A DNA stretch of 64,000 nt from Acanthococcus lagerstroemiae (lineage: Eukaryota > Arthropoda > Insecta > Hemiptera > Eriococcidae), in NCBI GenBank assembly GCA_031841125.1, contig CM063106.1, positions 9,238,001 through 9,302,000 of the forward strand, written 5' to 3'. Shown here piece after piece: positions 33,320 through 42,500 of the stretch (positions within the stretch are counted from its first letter, which is position 1; every line of letters starts with the position of its first letter). The position numbers and the translations under genes are program-made. Below the pieces are notes generated by a model. That model saw nothing but the letters and a program-made list of their open reading frames with translations. It was not told where the DNA came from and made no database searches.

Positions 33320-33831
33320 TACTCGGCATCACTACTAGCGTCACTATAGTGCGTTTTATATGCGAAATGGTAACATTTACGACGATGGACACCTTCCTAT
33401 GCTTTTTTCATTCAAAATGTGGTAATTATCCTGTGTGGTGGATTGTATTGGTGGAATTTGTTGCGGATATTATTGTGTAACTCAAAATAATCCCCCTCCC
33501 TTTGAAAAAAATCGAAAGTTGAAGCTCAAAATTTGCTGGTAACAAAATATTCCCTGTTTCTGGAGAATGGCCCGGCTAGTAATTGGGGGGGGGGGGTTAT
33601 GAAGTATTCACTATTGCCATTGCAGGGTAACGTGCATAAATGTTCAGCATAGCCAATGCCACAACAGCGATGTAAAATACGTTACTATTCCGCAGCTATT
33701 AGCCTTAGACAAACGAATTTGAGAATTTTTTGGGAAAACTGTTTAGACCAGTATTGAATACTATATATACTATATACCTCATCATGTGATCAAACAGGTA
33801 ACATTTTTCTCTATTTTTGTTTTTGACGCAG
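33320..33831. other. Upstream flank of the transporter exon
   Basis: A poly-G tract lies near 33583. TATATA-rich sequence (33757-33777) is followed by CAAACAGGTAACA and then a pyrimidine-rich TTTTTGTTTTTGACGCAG ending at 33831. The last looks like a 3' splice site. The missing first exon is not obvious here. Confidence 0.5.
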
Positions 33832-35186
33832 TAACACTCAACGGTTTCCTATCGGGCCTAGGCTATGGCTGGGTGGCACCTATTTTGAACCAGCTGAAGG
33901 ATTCCGGCACCAAATACTCCCTCACCTCGGTGGAATGTTCTTGGATCGCATCCCTACATTACGTGACCCGTGGAATAGGACCACTTTTCGCAGCTGCGCT
34001 GATCGATCGAGTCGGCCGTAATCCTATCTTGATAGCCATCGCTTGCTTCTACTTCCTCATGTGGGTAATACTTCTATCAACTAGATCAGTTCTGGGACAT
34101 TACACGGCACGTCTGATATATGGTCTAGCCATCGGCATGTTTGAAGCCACTGCCGGCTTATACGTAAGCGAGACATGTTCTGCTAAACTCAGAGGACGCT
34201 TCAGCGGTGTCATCGCTGCATCTTTCTACGCTGGTGAATTAATCGCTTTTATATCAGCCATTTATATTTCGTATGAAAACGTGGCCATTGTACACGCGGG
34301 GCTGGGCTTGATAACCGTAGGATCAACTGTCCTGCTCAAAGAACCGGCTCAGTTTCTCATAATGAAAGGAAACATGGAGAAAGCGGAGAAAAATTACAAT
34401 TGGCTGCGTGATTCGAATAATGCGAACACAGAATCAGAATTTGAAGAAATGAGACAGAATGTGATGGAAGAAAAATCCAGAGTTTCCTTGTCAGAACTTT
34501 TTCAAGACCAGGTAGTTCGCAAAAGCTTGAGGATCATTGTGCTCGTTATGTCTCTGATGATGTGTACCGGATTTCCAGCAGTAAGCTCATTCGTAACCAT
34601 GGTGTTCGCCAGATCGGATCATCTCACATCAAACGAGTTCACTGCAATCTTTGGATTTCTTCAACTGATTACATCCTGCGCATCGTGGTTCACAATGGAT
34701 AAATTCAATCGGCGCACGTACATGTTGACCGCTTGCGCACTGATCAGCATCATTCACGCAGGAACTGCGGCATTGTATTATGCTCAAAATTCTTTCGACA
34801 TTCCATATATCGATTGGCTGCTGTTCGTCATGTTATCTGCATACGCTTGTGTCTTCGGCATGTCAGTGTTCCCGCTGACTGTGGCCATTCGGGGCGAACT
34901 CTTACCGCAAAGTATGAAAGGCATAGGAGCCTGCTTCTATGTCATCGGTAGCTCCTTAACCGGATTCGGAATTGCGAAAATATTTTTGCCGATTGCCGAA
35001 ATGTACGGCGTACAGGCGAACTTCATTTTATTCTCGGTTAACAGCTTGATCATGTTCGTGTACGTGTATTTTGAATTGCCGGAGACGAGAGGCAAAACGC
35101 TGGTGGCGATTCAAATGGAACTGAGGAAAACGGAAATGAAAAAATCGAGAGCGAACATTTTCTCAGTGAGATCCTCGAAGGCTTAA
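33832..35186 (+). CDS. Facilitated trehalose/sugar transporter (Tret1-like, MFS), 3'-terminal exon
   Basis: This is a Major Facilitator sugar transporter that would move a sugar such as trehalose or glucose across a membrane down its gradient. The frame is open from 33786, but there it begins with GTG. A pyrimidine-rich 3' splice site ending at 33831 suggests the coding exon starts at 33832 and an earlier exon supplies the ATG. Counting residues from 33786, TM1 is at about 17-36, DRVGR (MFS motif A) at 74-78, the E/RGR loop at 129-138 (SETCSAKLRGR), the central cytoplasmic loop at about 192-245, and PETRGKTL at 432-439, with a short basic tail. About 12 membrane segments are visible. Odd points: TM7 lacks the QQxSG motif usual in sugar porters (SLMMCTGFPAVSSF), and the PESP motif is KEPAQFL. 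The frame is intact, so it is probably functional, but the substrate is uncertain. No AATAAA was seen close downstream. Confidence 0.9.
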
Positions 35187-36084
35187 ATAACGGTTGCAGA
35201 GAGAAAGTTTATTTAACTGTGTGTTAAATCTACAAGTATACTGAGTTTTGAGGCTGAGGTGAATATGATTTAAACTGAGGAGCAGAGAAGCAGAAAAATC
35301 GATGGGTTGACGATGAAACCTCATATCAATTGGAAGATAATTTTATGTGATAGTTAATTATGAGTCCGGGGTGAGCGAAAACATAAAACTTGTTTCTCAA
35401 TACAGCGGCACAGGGTGGGGTTTCTTACATATTAGACCAACTATCGTGGGCGTAGAAGCTTGAATTGGCATCACTGGGTTCATACTCAATTCTATAATGT
35501 TACCAATGTATTCCCTTGCTGACCAACATTTCCTGAAAACCGTCTTTAATGATTTGTTAGCGTCCTCTAGATGGCAAATTTTTTAGGGTGGAGGATTTTA
35601 GGCAGCCAAAATTTCGACTAAAATACTAAAATATAAAAATGCGCCGCTAAAATTTAAACAAAAGTCCGCAATTTTCCGATTTTACTTGAAATTTGCCGAG
35701 TGTGCCAACTTTTCCATTGGAAGGGGGTAATGACCCTGATTTGTTATAAATATCAATTAAAAAATTCCTTATTAGGTTAGATTAACAGGTTAATTCACGA
35801 AATCTGATTTTTACTTTTTCAAATAAAACAACACAGCTCGCCAAAACGCATCTACTGGTGCATTTGAAATTGTATAAATTCAGAAAACAAGCGTAGAAAA
35901 TGAAGTTGAAAATTTTATATTTGGTTGAAGCAGATTAAGTCTATGACTTGACCCGCTTATTTGAGTGGTCCAGAATTTTACGATTTTTGAGACATTTTGC
36001 TAGTGGCTAAACCTTGTTCCTTTTGGTCTGAAGACCCACCAACATTTTTTGAAATCGAACAATTTTGAGGAAGTCCCATCGGAG
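35187..36084. other. Non-coding downstream flank
   Basis: Presumed 3' UTR and intergenic sequence. Bases 35620-35725 contain GAAATTTGCCGAGTG and nearby words like the GAAAATTTGCC repeat family at 17.9 and 20.2 kb. No gene is recognised. Confidence 0.4.
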
Positions 36085-36331
36085 CCCGATGCGCAAAATC
36101 CCGCCAGTTATCCGTATAACTAAAGCGGAACCAAGGGTAACTGACGAGTTTCTGGGTAATTTGAGGGTAACCGAAGGTTACAAATGGGTTACTTTTCCGC
36201 AGGTAACTAGAGGGTAACTGATTGCGTATCGAGATGCGCAAAATCTCATCAGTTACCCGGGTAACTAAAAGGGAACCATGGGTAACTGATGGGTTTCTGG
36301 GTAATCTGAGGGTAACTGATTGCACATCTGG
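36085..36331 (+). mobile_element. GTTACCC element, copies F1 and F2 (single half-units)
   Basis: F1 (36085-36233) has end CCCGATGCGCAA, decayed palindrome AGTTATCCGTATAACT, and closes with ATTGCGTATCGAG. F2 starts at once (GATGCGCAAAATC), has the perfect palindrome at 36251-36266, and ends with GATTGCACATCTGG. Each is one half-unit with its own ends, unlike the two-half-unit copies C, D and E. Both carry a TTTCTGGGTAA block not seen elsewhere, so this is a sub-family. Confidence 0.8.
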
Positions 36332-38125
36332 AGGAGTAGTCGAGTTAACATAGGATTGTCCATAAAGAAGTCTACAGCTTTGCTTTAAAACTTCCAATTT
36401 CTTCGACCGAACTCGATGTTTTGGAAACTTCACATCATTGCAGATTTCTTTGTGGAGAATCCTGTAAAAAAAAAAAAAAATTTAGCCACTGGGAGCAAAA
36501 CATGTCAAAAATCGCCAAATTTTGGACCACTCTACTCTTCACGTATATTTAAGTTTGTAGCATCATCGTTCTGAATTTAAGTTATGTTTTTAAAAAAATA
36601 TTTTTATCGTTCAATGTCAAATTAGTTACGCAATAAAAATATTCAAGCGGCAAAAAAGGATGTAAAACAGGTAAAGTCCAAAAAATGCGTGTAAAACAAC
36701 AGAGTTACCCAAAAAGAGGTTTAACACAGGTTGAGTGTACATATATATTTTTTAGAATTTCCAATCTCGAATATCAGCTGGAGTGATGGCGAGTCCAGTT
36801 TCAGTCGTAGAGTTTCCAAAAACTGAGGTTATCTATTCTATCGCTAAGCAATTAGGTGAAACGTGTAACGTTTGTTTTTCATCCCCTGAAAATTTGATGA
36901 AACCTGTCTTAACCAGTCTAGAAAAGAGAAAGATTCAGTTGTCCTCGTTGCTAGGCACCGTTACCGGTTAATCTTGTTCTTTTCAGCTTGCAGCACATGT
37001 GGGTACGTTGATGGCTATAGAATGCCGAGTCTTATTTTGTGGCGATGTATCTTATCTCAGGCTCTGTATGGGTTATTATGTTTCGTTGAAGATGAGGGTG
37101 ATGCTCAATGATGCAGGAATGAGAGGAAGGGAACATAGTCGTGCAGGGTTTTATAAGGAAAGTTTCTTATTTTGTCCACCAAGTTGAATAGTAACATGAT
37201 TGTCAGATAGCCACAACAGATCAGGACACACAGAGTTCGGAGGAGCTTCAAGGACTGAGGAAGATGTGTGAGGGCTTACAAGATGAGGCATAAGTCTTGT
37301 CCACGAATGTAGCTTGATGGAGGAGAATGGACGAATTCTCAGCAAAAATGTTGATTCTGACTGCTTCTCACATTGCGCAGGCTGGTAGTTGCAATCCTGC
37401 AGTCAGTGAGTTTCCTGGCCCACGGATACATCGGGGCTGGCTATCCCCGCGCCCGATCGTCTATCGGTGTAGGTGGGTAAACAAATTAGTTTCAGGAAGC
37501 GAGTGATCCACACTAGTGCAGGACATAATATTACCCTTCACATACCCATTAGCTAAACGTTCAACTTGTGAGCGGGACTATTGAAATAATTTCTCTGTCA
37601 CCAGTAAATGCAGTACAGACAATGTCTCGATTGTAAATAATTAGCTAAATCTTGGCTGGGACGTAGAGTTAATCGATGGCAGTATAAAATCAAGGTCGCA
37701 CAAGAAAACTGCCCCAGGCTATATGTGACTAAAATATTTATTAAATTAGTAATTTATAACGCGAGCTGGCTTATATTGTTATAATAAGTACTTATTATTA
37801 TTATTAAATATTTTTTCACGCTCAACTCAGTTTTTATTAATGTAATTGGGTGAATTACTTCCAACAAGTGGTAGGGTACCCGTGAAAAGCAAATGCCCGA
37901 ACTATTCCAGAAAAAAGTACATTCCTTCTTCAAGTTGGAGAATGTTTATTAGCTTATATGAACCAAATTAATATCGAAATAAGACGTGCACGATGAACAT
38001 GAAAAAAAAAATTATTTTCTGGCTGCTGTACAAATCCCGGTAAACCACATCAACCGTCGAATTAAAGTTGATTTCCGTTCAAGTTGACCATCGCCTCATA
38101 TTTCACCTCAGATCGACTTATACTC
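36332..38125. other. Non-coding stretch, nothing recognised
   Basis: Short open frames (36783-36971, 36999-37187) lack domains. A poly-A tract is at about 36466. Confidence 0.4.
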
Positions 38126-38508
38126 CAGCGGCGTCAGCCTTTGTATAGCGTAGCAAGTTTCTACACCCCAAAACAGCTTGCTACACCTCGGAAGAACGTT
38201 TGTTAAATCTCAAAAATGTTTGCAACACCCCGAAAAATCTTCATTTTTTTAGAACTTTTTAATCCAAAATCATCTTCATCTAAGAGTACAGACAGGTTTT
38301 GCAGTTTAGTAAAATAAGGAGAGAATTTTTGCGTTGAAGAACTACTTTTCTTTTTTGGGGGAGAGGGAGGGGGGGGGGGTGATTTTGGTGATAGAAGTCC
38401 TTGAAATTACCTTGAAACTTTTGCTACACCACGAAAAATTATCAATTTTTTACTCTCGTCAAAATGGGGTTTTGCTACACCTCAAAAAAATCTAGGCTGC
38501 CACCGCTG
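38126..38508. mobile_element. hAT-like MITE
   Basis: Left end CAGCGGCGTCAGCCTTTG and complement of the right end CAGCGGTGGCAGCCTAGA are inverted repeats. The flanks ACTTATACTC (left) and ACTTACTC (right) look like an 8-bp target duplication with a 2-base TA insertion. TTGCTACACC-type words recur inside, and a G-rich tract lies near 38360-38380. No coding part. Confidence 0.75.
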
Positions 38509-39299
38509 ACTTACTCCAAATAAGTTTGGTCGATTTATGGTCGATCCTGAGGCACAATCGGCTGTATTACGACGTCATTCAAGTCTACTCTATGTCGAAT
38601 GTTGTTTAGTCTAGCAGGTCAATCTCAGGTCGGTGCCAGATCTTTCGACTTAATTAAGACATCATGTTTAAGTCAAATTCAAGTCCGAATAATCAAAAAA
38701 AAAATTTTTGGTTGATTTAGAGTCCATTAGGACATTTAACGAGATGCTTCTATGTGAAGTCAAATCTTAATCTATCAAAATGAAAGAGGAATAATCGCTG
38801 GTGGTACTTTTAATTTTTCTCGTATGGTGCTCAACTTGGTTTGCCTCTCTTCTCCTCTCTCGGCGCCTTTTGAGATACCTCTTTCCTCCCCGTCCACATA
38901 AAATACATATTGATCTTCCCATACTGTTAGTGCTCGAAAACTCTCATCAGGTGTTAGAGCCTGTGAACACCGTTGAAATTGCTGCCCACGCGGATGATAA
39001 CTCTCAGACTAACAACCTGAAGCCAGGGTCGGACTGTAAGGTCAAGGGTGGACTAGTCCGGCTAGTGAGGTCAAACTGGTGTACTGCCGTCAGAATATCG
39101 ATACGTTTGTGCTCACTGCACGTTGGAGCCAGTATCAAGTTCGTTCCTTGGTGCGGGGGGGGGGAGGGGTTGCTGGTGGACGCTGTAGACCAGTGATGCT
39201 ACAGTCGATACATTTGGATACATTCTAATTTGCTCTCCACCCGAGTCCTGGAATCCGCTCTTTCGAGCATTACTTCAGAGACGTCAGAGAGGCTGTTAG
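38509..39299. other. Non-coding, unassigned 131-codon frame
   Basis: The open frame at 38801-39196 starts with a hydrophobic stretch (LLIFLVWCSTWFASLLL) but then shows no domain. Its start is not an ATG in good context. I do not call a gene. Confidence 0.25.
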
Positions 39300-39450
39300 G
39301 GCTATCTTAGCCCTCTTCCCTTCTGGTCGAAAAACCAGTCTAGGTCGAAAATTTTGGCGAGTTGCTACGTGGGCTCGAACTCGGGACCTCCGGGTTCTGA
39401 GACCAACGCGCTATCCACTCGGCCCACCAGACCTCACTCGGCCAACCAGA
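39300..39450 (-). mobile_element. tRNA-derived SINE
   Basis: Read on the minus strand, TGGGCCGAGTGG (39415-39426) fits an RNA polymerase III A box, and GAGTTCGAGCC (39372-39382) fits a B box with tRNA-like spacing. No acceptor stem closes around them and a non-tRNA body follows (39300-39365), so this is a SINE head rather than a tRNA gene. A second GGCCGAGTG with its flank is duplicated just upstream, near 39433-39450. Confidence 0.7.
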
Positions 39451-39879
39451 TCTCGACGTTTGGATACATTGCGGAGAGCTATAGTTGAGACTCCAGTGGT
39501 AGTGGTCAATGACAGTAGTACAGCTAGAACCTGAAGTATAAGAGGGTTGTTTATCGTGGAGTTGATGTCACTGAAAGAGTTGTGTACCCTGCAGTTTATG
39601 TCACTGAGAGGGTAACTGGAGTAAAACAGAAGATGAGTTGAGTCTATCAGTTGAGTTATGTTTGAGCAGTTGTGGCAAAGAATGCATTTGTAACTGAAGT
39701 GTAAGTGAAGATGGATTGATTCTATCTTTCGAGAGATATCGTTGAAGAGGCTTAGGCCCAGTTTATGACAGCGTTATTTCACACCAAGTTTAAAACCCAT
39801 TTAACCGAATGTGCTATGCTATTTACCATTTTAGCTAGAAGGTCTAACAAGGTTATGTACATACTCGAAAAATCTTCAA
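39451..39879. other. Non-coding gap
   Basis: Short imperfect repeats of GTTATGTCACTGA/GAGGGT type lie near 39565-39620. Nothing else is seen. Confidence 0.35.
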
Positions 39880-40405
39880 CTTTTTCAATATTTAAGAGCA
39901 AATTTTCCCTAGAACTAAAGTGGAAGTGTGCCGAAGCTGCGTGCAATCGATTATGGCATACGGTGCTCAAACATATGGGTGCTAACAAAAGCCATTGTAA
40001 GTCGATCCAAATCCATTCAGCGGACGGCGTAGTATGCTAGGCGTGAAAAGGAAGAAAAATGTTAGAAATGAGGCAACAAGGGAAAAAACAAGCTTAAAAG
40101 ATATCGGAGAAATGGTTAAATGCCTAAAGTGGAACTACACGGGACATGTCATGAAACAGGAAAGGGTGGAGGGGTGGATTTTATATAGGGAAAATACGTA
40201 AGGCCGACCATATACTTGCTGGAGGGACGAACTGGGGAAAGAGCTGGGGCTCACATGGGGAAGTTAAACCTTGAAGAAACAGAAATTGAGTGAAAGAGGG
40301 AAGGTTCATGCCCAAGTTACGAGGAACAGGAAAAGGTAGAAGGGGAGACGCCCACCACTCGACGCCCTGCATTACGAGTTAGATAACGTGTATGAGAAAA
40401 TGTAA
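39880..40405 (+). pseudogene. RTE-type LINE C-terminal region
   Basis: The frame from about 40031 reads SMLGVKRKKNVRNEATRE, then LKDIGEMVKCLKWNYTGHVM and, after a stop, GRPYTCWRDELGKELGLTW. The LKWxxxGH and GRPxxxWxD blocks are the conserved C-terminal part of RTE-type LINE ORF2. Upstream (39890-39990), KSKFSLELKWKC resembles the RT thumb region. Stops interrupt it. No 3' tail is seen before the next element at 40426. Confidence 0.8.
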
Positions 40406-40425
40406 CCTAATGAAGCTGCTATATA

Positions 40426-41022
40426 GTGGCAGTTTCCATAAAAAGGGGTAACTTTGTCGATCCGACGAATTTTGAGTTACGGACATTACGTAATAGAGGA
40501 ATGAATGCCCATTCCAACGAGCTATCGGCGAGATTTATAGCGTTTTTTGTTCCGGAGATACAAGCGGACAAAGATGAGTGTAACAAGACTGCGCGAAAAT
40601 ATATTTTTGGGAAAAACGTGTTTAAAGTTAGACACACCTTTTTCTCCCACTCCGTGAAGCGGCCCTAACTCGCCGCGGAATCACGTTACCAGCCTCGACG
40701 AGGGCTTGTTGGAAAGGTAATTTTTTGTTCTTCTGAGTGGTAACAATTCAAAACATCGGATTTATTCCTGAGCTCCGAAAAACCACGAAGGAAGTGAACG
40801 CAGACATTCGCATTCTTTTCTCATTCTCTTTTATAATTCTTTTTCTCTCTCTCCCTCTTCTTTCTCATACGCGTAAATTTTGTCTCTTCGATGTTTTTTC
40901 TATAGAAATCAACCAAAATCTCAAAATTGATTTTTTCGACCAAAAATTTTGTTTTTCTTTTTTCGGATTTTCTGAGAATTTGATCAATCGACAAAGTTAC
41001 CCCTTTTTAAAAAAACTGCCAC
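40426..41022. mobile_element. TIR element, about 0.6 kb, class uncertain
   Basis: The left end GTGGCAGTTTCCATAAAAAG continues GGGTAACTTTGTCGAT. The complement of the right end reads GTGGCAGTTTTTTTAAAAAG and continues identically, giving about 36-base inverted repeats. Flanking TA is possible (ATATA left, ATTA right). The interior has several short frames but no recognised protein, so the copy is non-autonomous. Confidence 0.8.
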
Positions 41023-41109
41023 ATTATTTATTTCTTATTAATTGGAAAATTTTTGTACAAATAGTTTTGAAAGACGGCGATCCAGAATCCCTTTTTTACA
41101 TTTGTGACT

Positions 41110-41240
41110 GTGGTCGGGGTGTGGCGAAGTGGTAACGTGCCCGCTTCGCAATCTACAGAATTCAGGTTTTACTCTTAACTAAGTACTTAACTTTCAGCAG
41201 ATAGGTTGGCTTCATTTATCGGTCAGGTGACAGTGCCCTG
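41110..41240 (+). mobile_element. Possible tRNA-derived SINE
   Basis: TGGCGAAGTGGTAACG near 41122 fits an A box and is followed by GCCCGCTTCGCAATCTACAG, as in tRNA-like SINE heads. The B box (CAGGTTTTACTC near 41163) is decayed. Low certainty. Confidence 0.4.
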
Positions 41241-41438
41241 AGCTATACCAAAACATTCAGATGTTGTTAGTAATTGGATTGAGAATGTTGTTCATGTTAG
41301 ATGTAGATTCTCAATACTGTTTCAGACAAAAATATCCAGGGAGTAAGCCCACCAACGAAAAGCCGACAGTTCCAAACATTAATAGTTCATCGAGTTCGAC
41401 ATCACTTCTCAGGACATTTATCTTCCACTTAAACGTTT

Positions 41439-41819
41439 CTCAGAATACGAAACTGTTTCCGGCAAGGTGGATTTACTCATTCTGAAGAAGAAGAGGAATT
41501 ACCAAGTCCTGAAAAACCAGCAGATCTCTCAGATAATGAATATGCCGAATGGATCAACATCGATACAAATCTTCAAACTACAGCAACTCTCACTGAAGAG
41601 GAAATTTGTGATGCAGCACTTGCTACGTTCTCAACCGATAAACAGGATTCAGTCCAACAAGGGGAAGATCATGATAGTGACATCGATGATGAGCAACCGC
41701 CAACAGCACGAGAAATGACTGCAGCACTTGCTGTGCTCAGGAGAGGAGTTCAGAGACGAGCTGACGAAGAAGGGTTCGAACAACACTTTAAGTACGAGCG
41801 ATTTATTTGTAATATTTAG
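41439..41819 (+). pseudogene. Tigger/pogo-type transposase C-terminal fragment
   Basis: An open frame of 126 codons without a start ATG reads IRNCFRQGGFTHSEEEEE, the end of a pogo/Tigger DDE domain (usual form IxNCFRKAGF). A long acidic tail follows, with PPTAREMTAALAVLRRGVQ near its end and a stop at 41817. The catalytic part is missing upstream or has decayed beyond recognition. No TIR could be assigned. Confidence 0.75.
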
Positions 41820-41896
41820 AGGAATGTAAAACGCAGTCGACCCTCGACAAATTTATTAAACATGTTTCATACTTTTATTCTGATTTTTACTTCACC

Positions 41897-42138
41897 CAGG
41901 GGTGGAAATAGAGCGAAAACTTTTGGGGTGCTGAAGCCCCAGCGCCTAAAATAACTTTATACAAATCCAAAAATCATAACCCCTCCCCCCAAAAAAACAC
42001 CTATAAAAATGTTTTTTCTTGGTAATAATACTTTCTTAGTCAGAAAAAAGAAAAGAAAAAGAGTCTTATTGTATTAAGATTAATTTTTTGAAACCGAGGG
42101 GATTAGTCTCCTCTCGTTCCCTTCTATTTCCACCTCTG
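41897..42138. mobile_element. hAT MITE with 8-bp target duplication
   Basis: Ends CAGGGGTGGAAATAG and, as complement, CAGAGGTGGAAATAG. The flanks ACTTCACC (41889-41896) and GCTTCACC (42139-42146) match at seven of eight bases, the duplication length of hAT elements. The length is 242 bases with no coding content. Confidence 0.88.
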
Positions 42139-42165
42139 GCTTCACCTCTATACTTTTCGCTTGCC

Positions 42166-42500
42166 TCCTAGGAAAACTCACCACATGTCACTGGTAGAAA
42201 GATTACAAGATCATCAGCGAATGAGGCAGCTTTGACTGGACACTGAAGTACATTCAGGATACAGGCAAAGGCTGCACTGAACAGAGTAGGGCTAATAACC
42301 GACTCCTGGGGTACTCCATCGAAAAGTGTGGTTGATAGAAAAGTGGCCTCCAACATACACAGCGAAGGTTCGGTTCTGAAGAAATTGATCGATAAATTGG
42401 AACAGTCGGTTGCTGATATTCCATTCGCGGAGTTGAAGTAAAATGGTATGTTTCCAAATGGTGTCAAATGCCTTTGAACTATGACTGAACTGAACTAATG
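42166..42500 (-). pseudogene. Jockey/R1-type LINE reverse transcriptase core
   Basis: The minus strand encodes SKAFDTIWKHTILLQL (palm block with the first catalytic Asp). A frameshift follows near 42320, then GVPQESVISPTLFS and AASFADDLVIF (catalytic FADD at 42210-42221). The VPQxSVxSPTLF and FADDLVIF wording fits Jockey/R1-like rather than RTE-like enzymes. The fragment is truncated on both sides and frameshifted. Confidence 0.85.

Noticed and set aside
33786..33831. GTG as transporter start codon
   Set aside because: GTG starts are not expected in insect nuclear genes, and a splice-acceptor-like sequence ends at 33831.
38801..39196. 131-codon frame with a hydrophobic start
   Set aside because: One membrane-like segment only, no family resemblance, no convincing start codon and no supporting neighbours.
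39365..39432. tRNA gene
   Set aside because: A and B boxes fit, but no acceptor stem can be formed and the sequence continues into a non-tRNA body, so a SINE is more likely.
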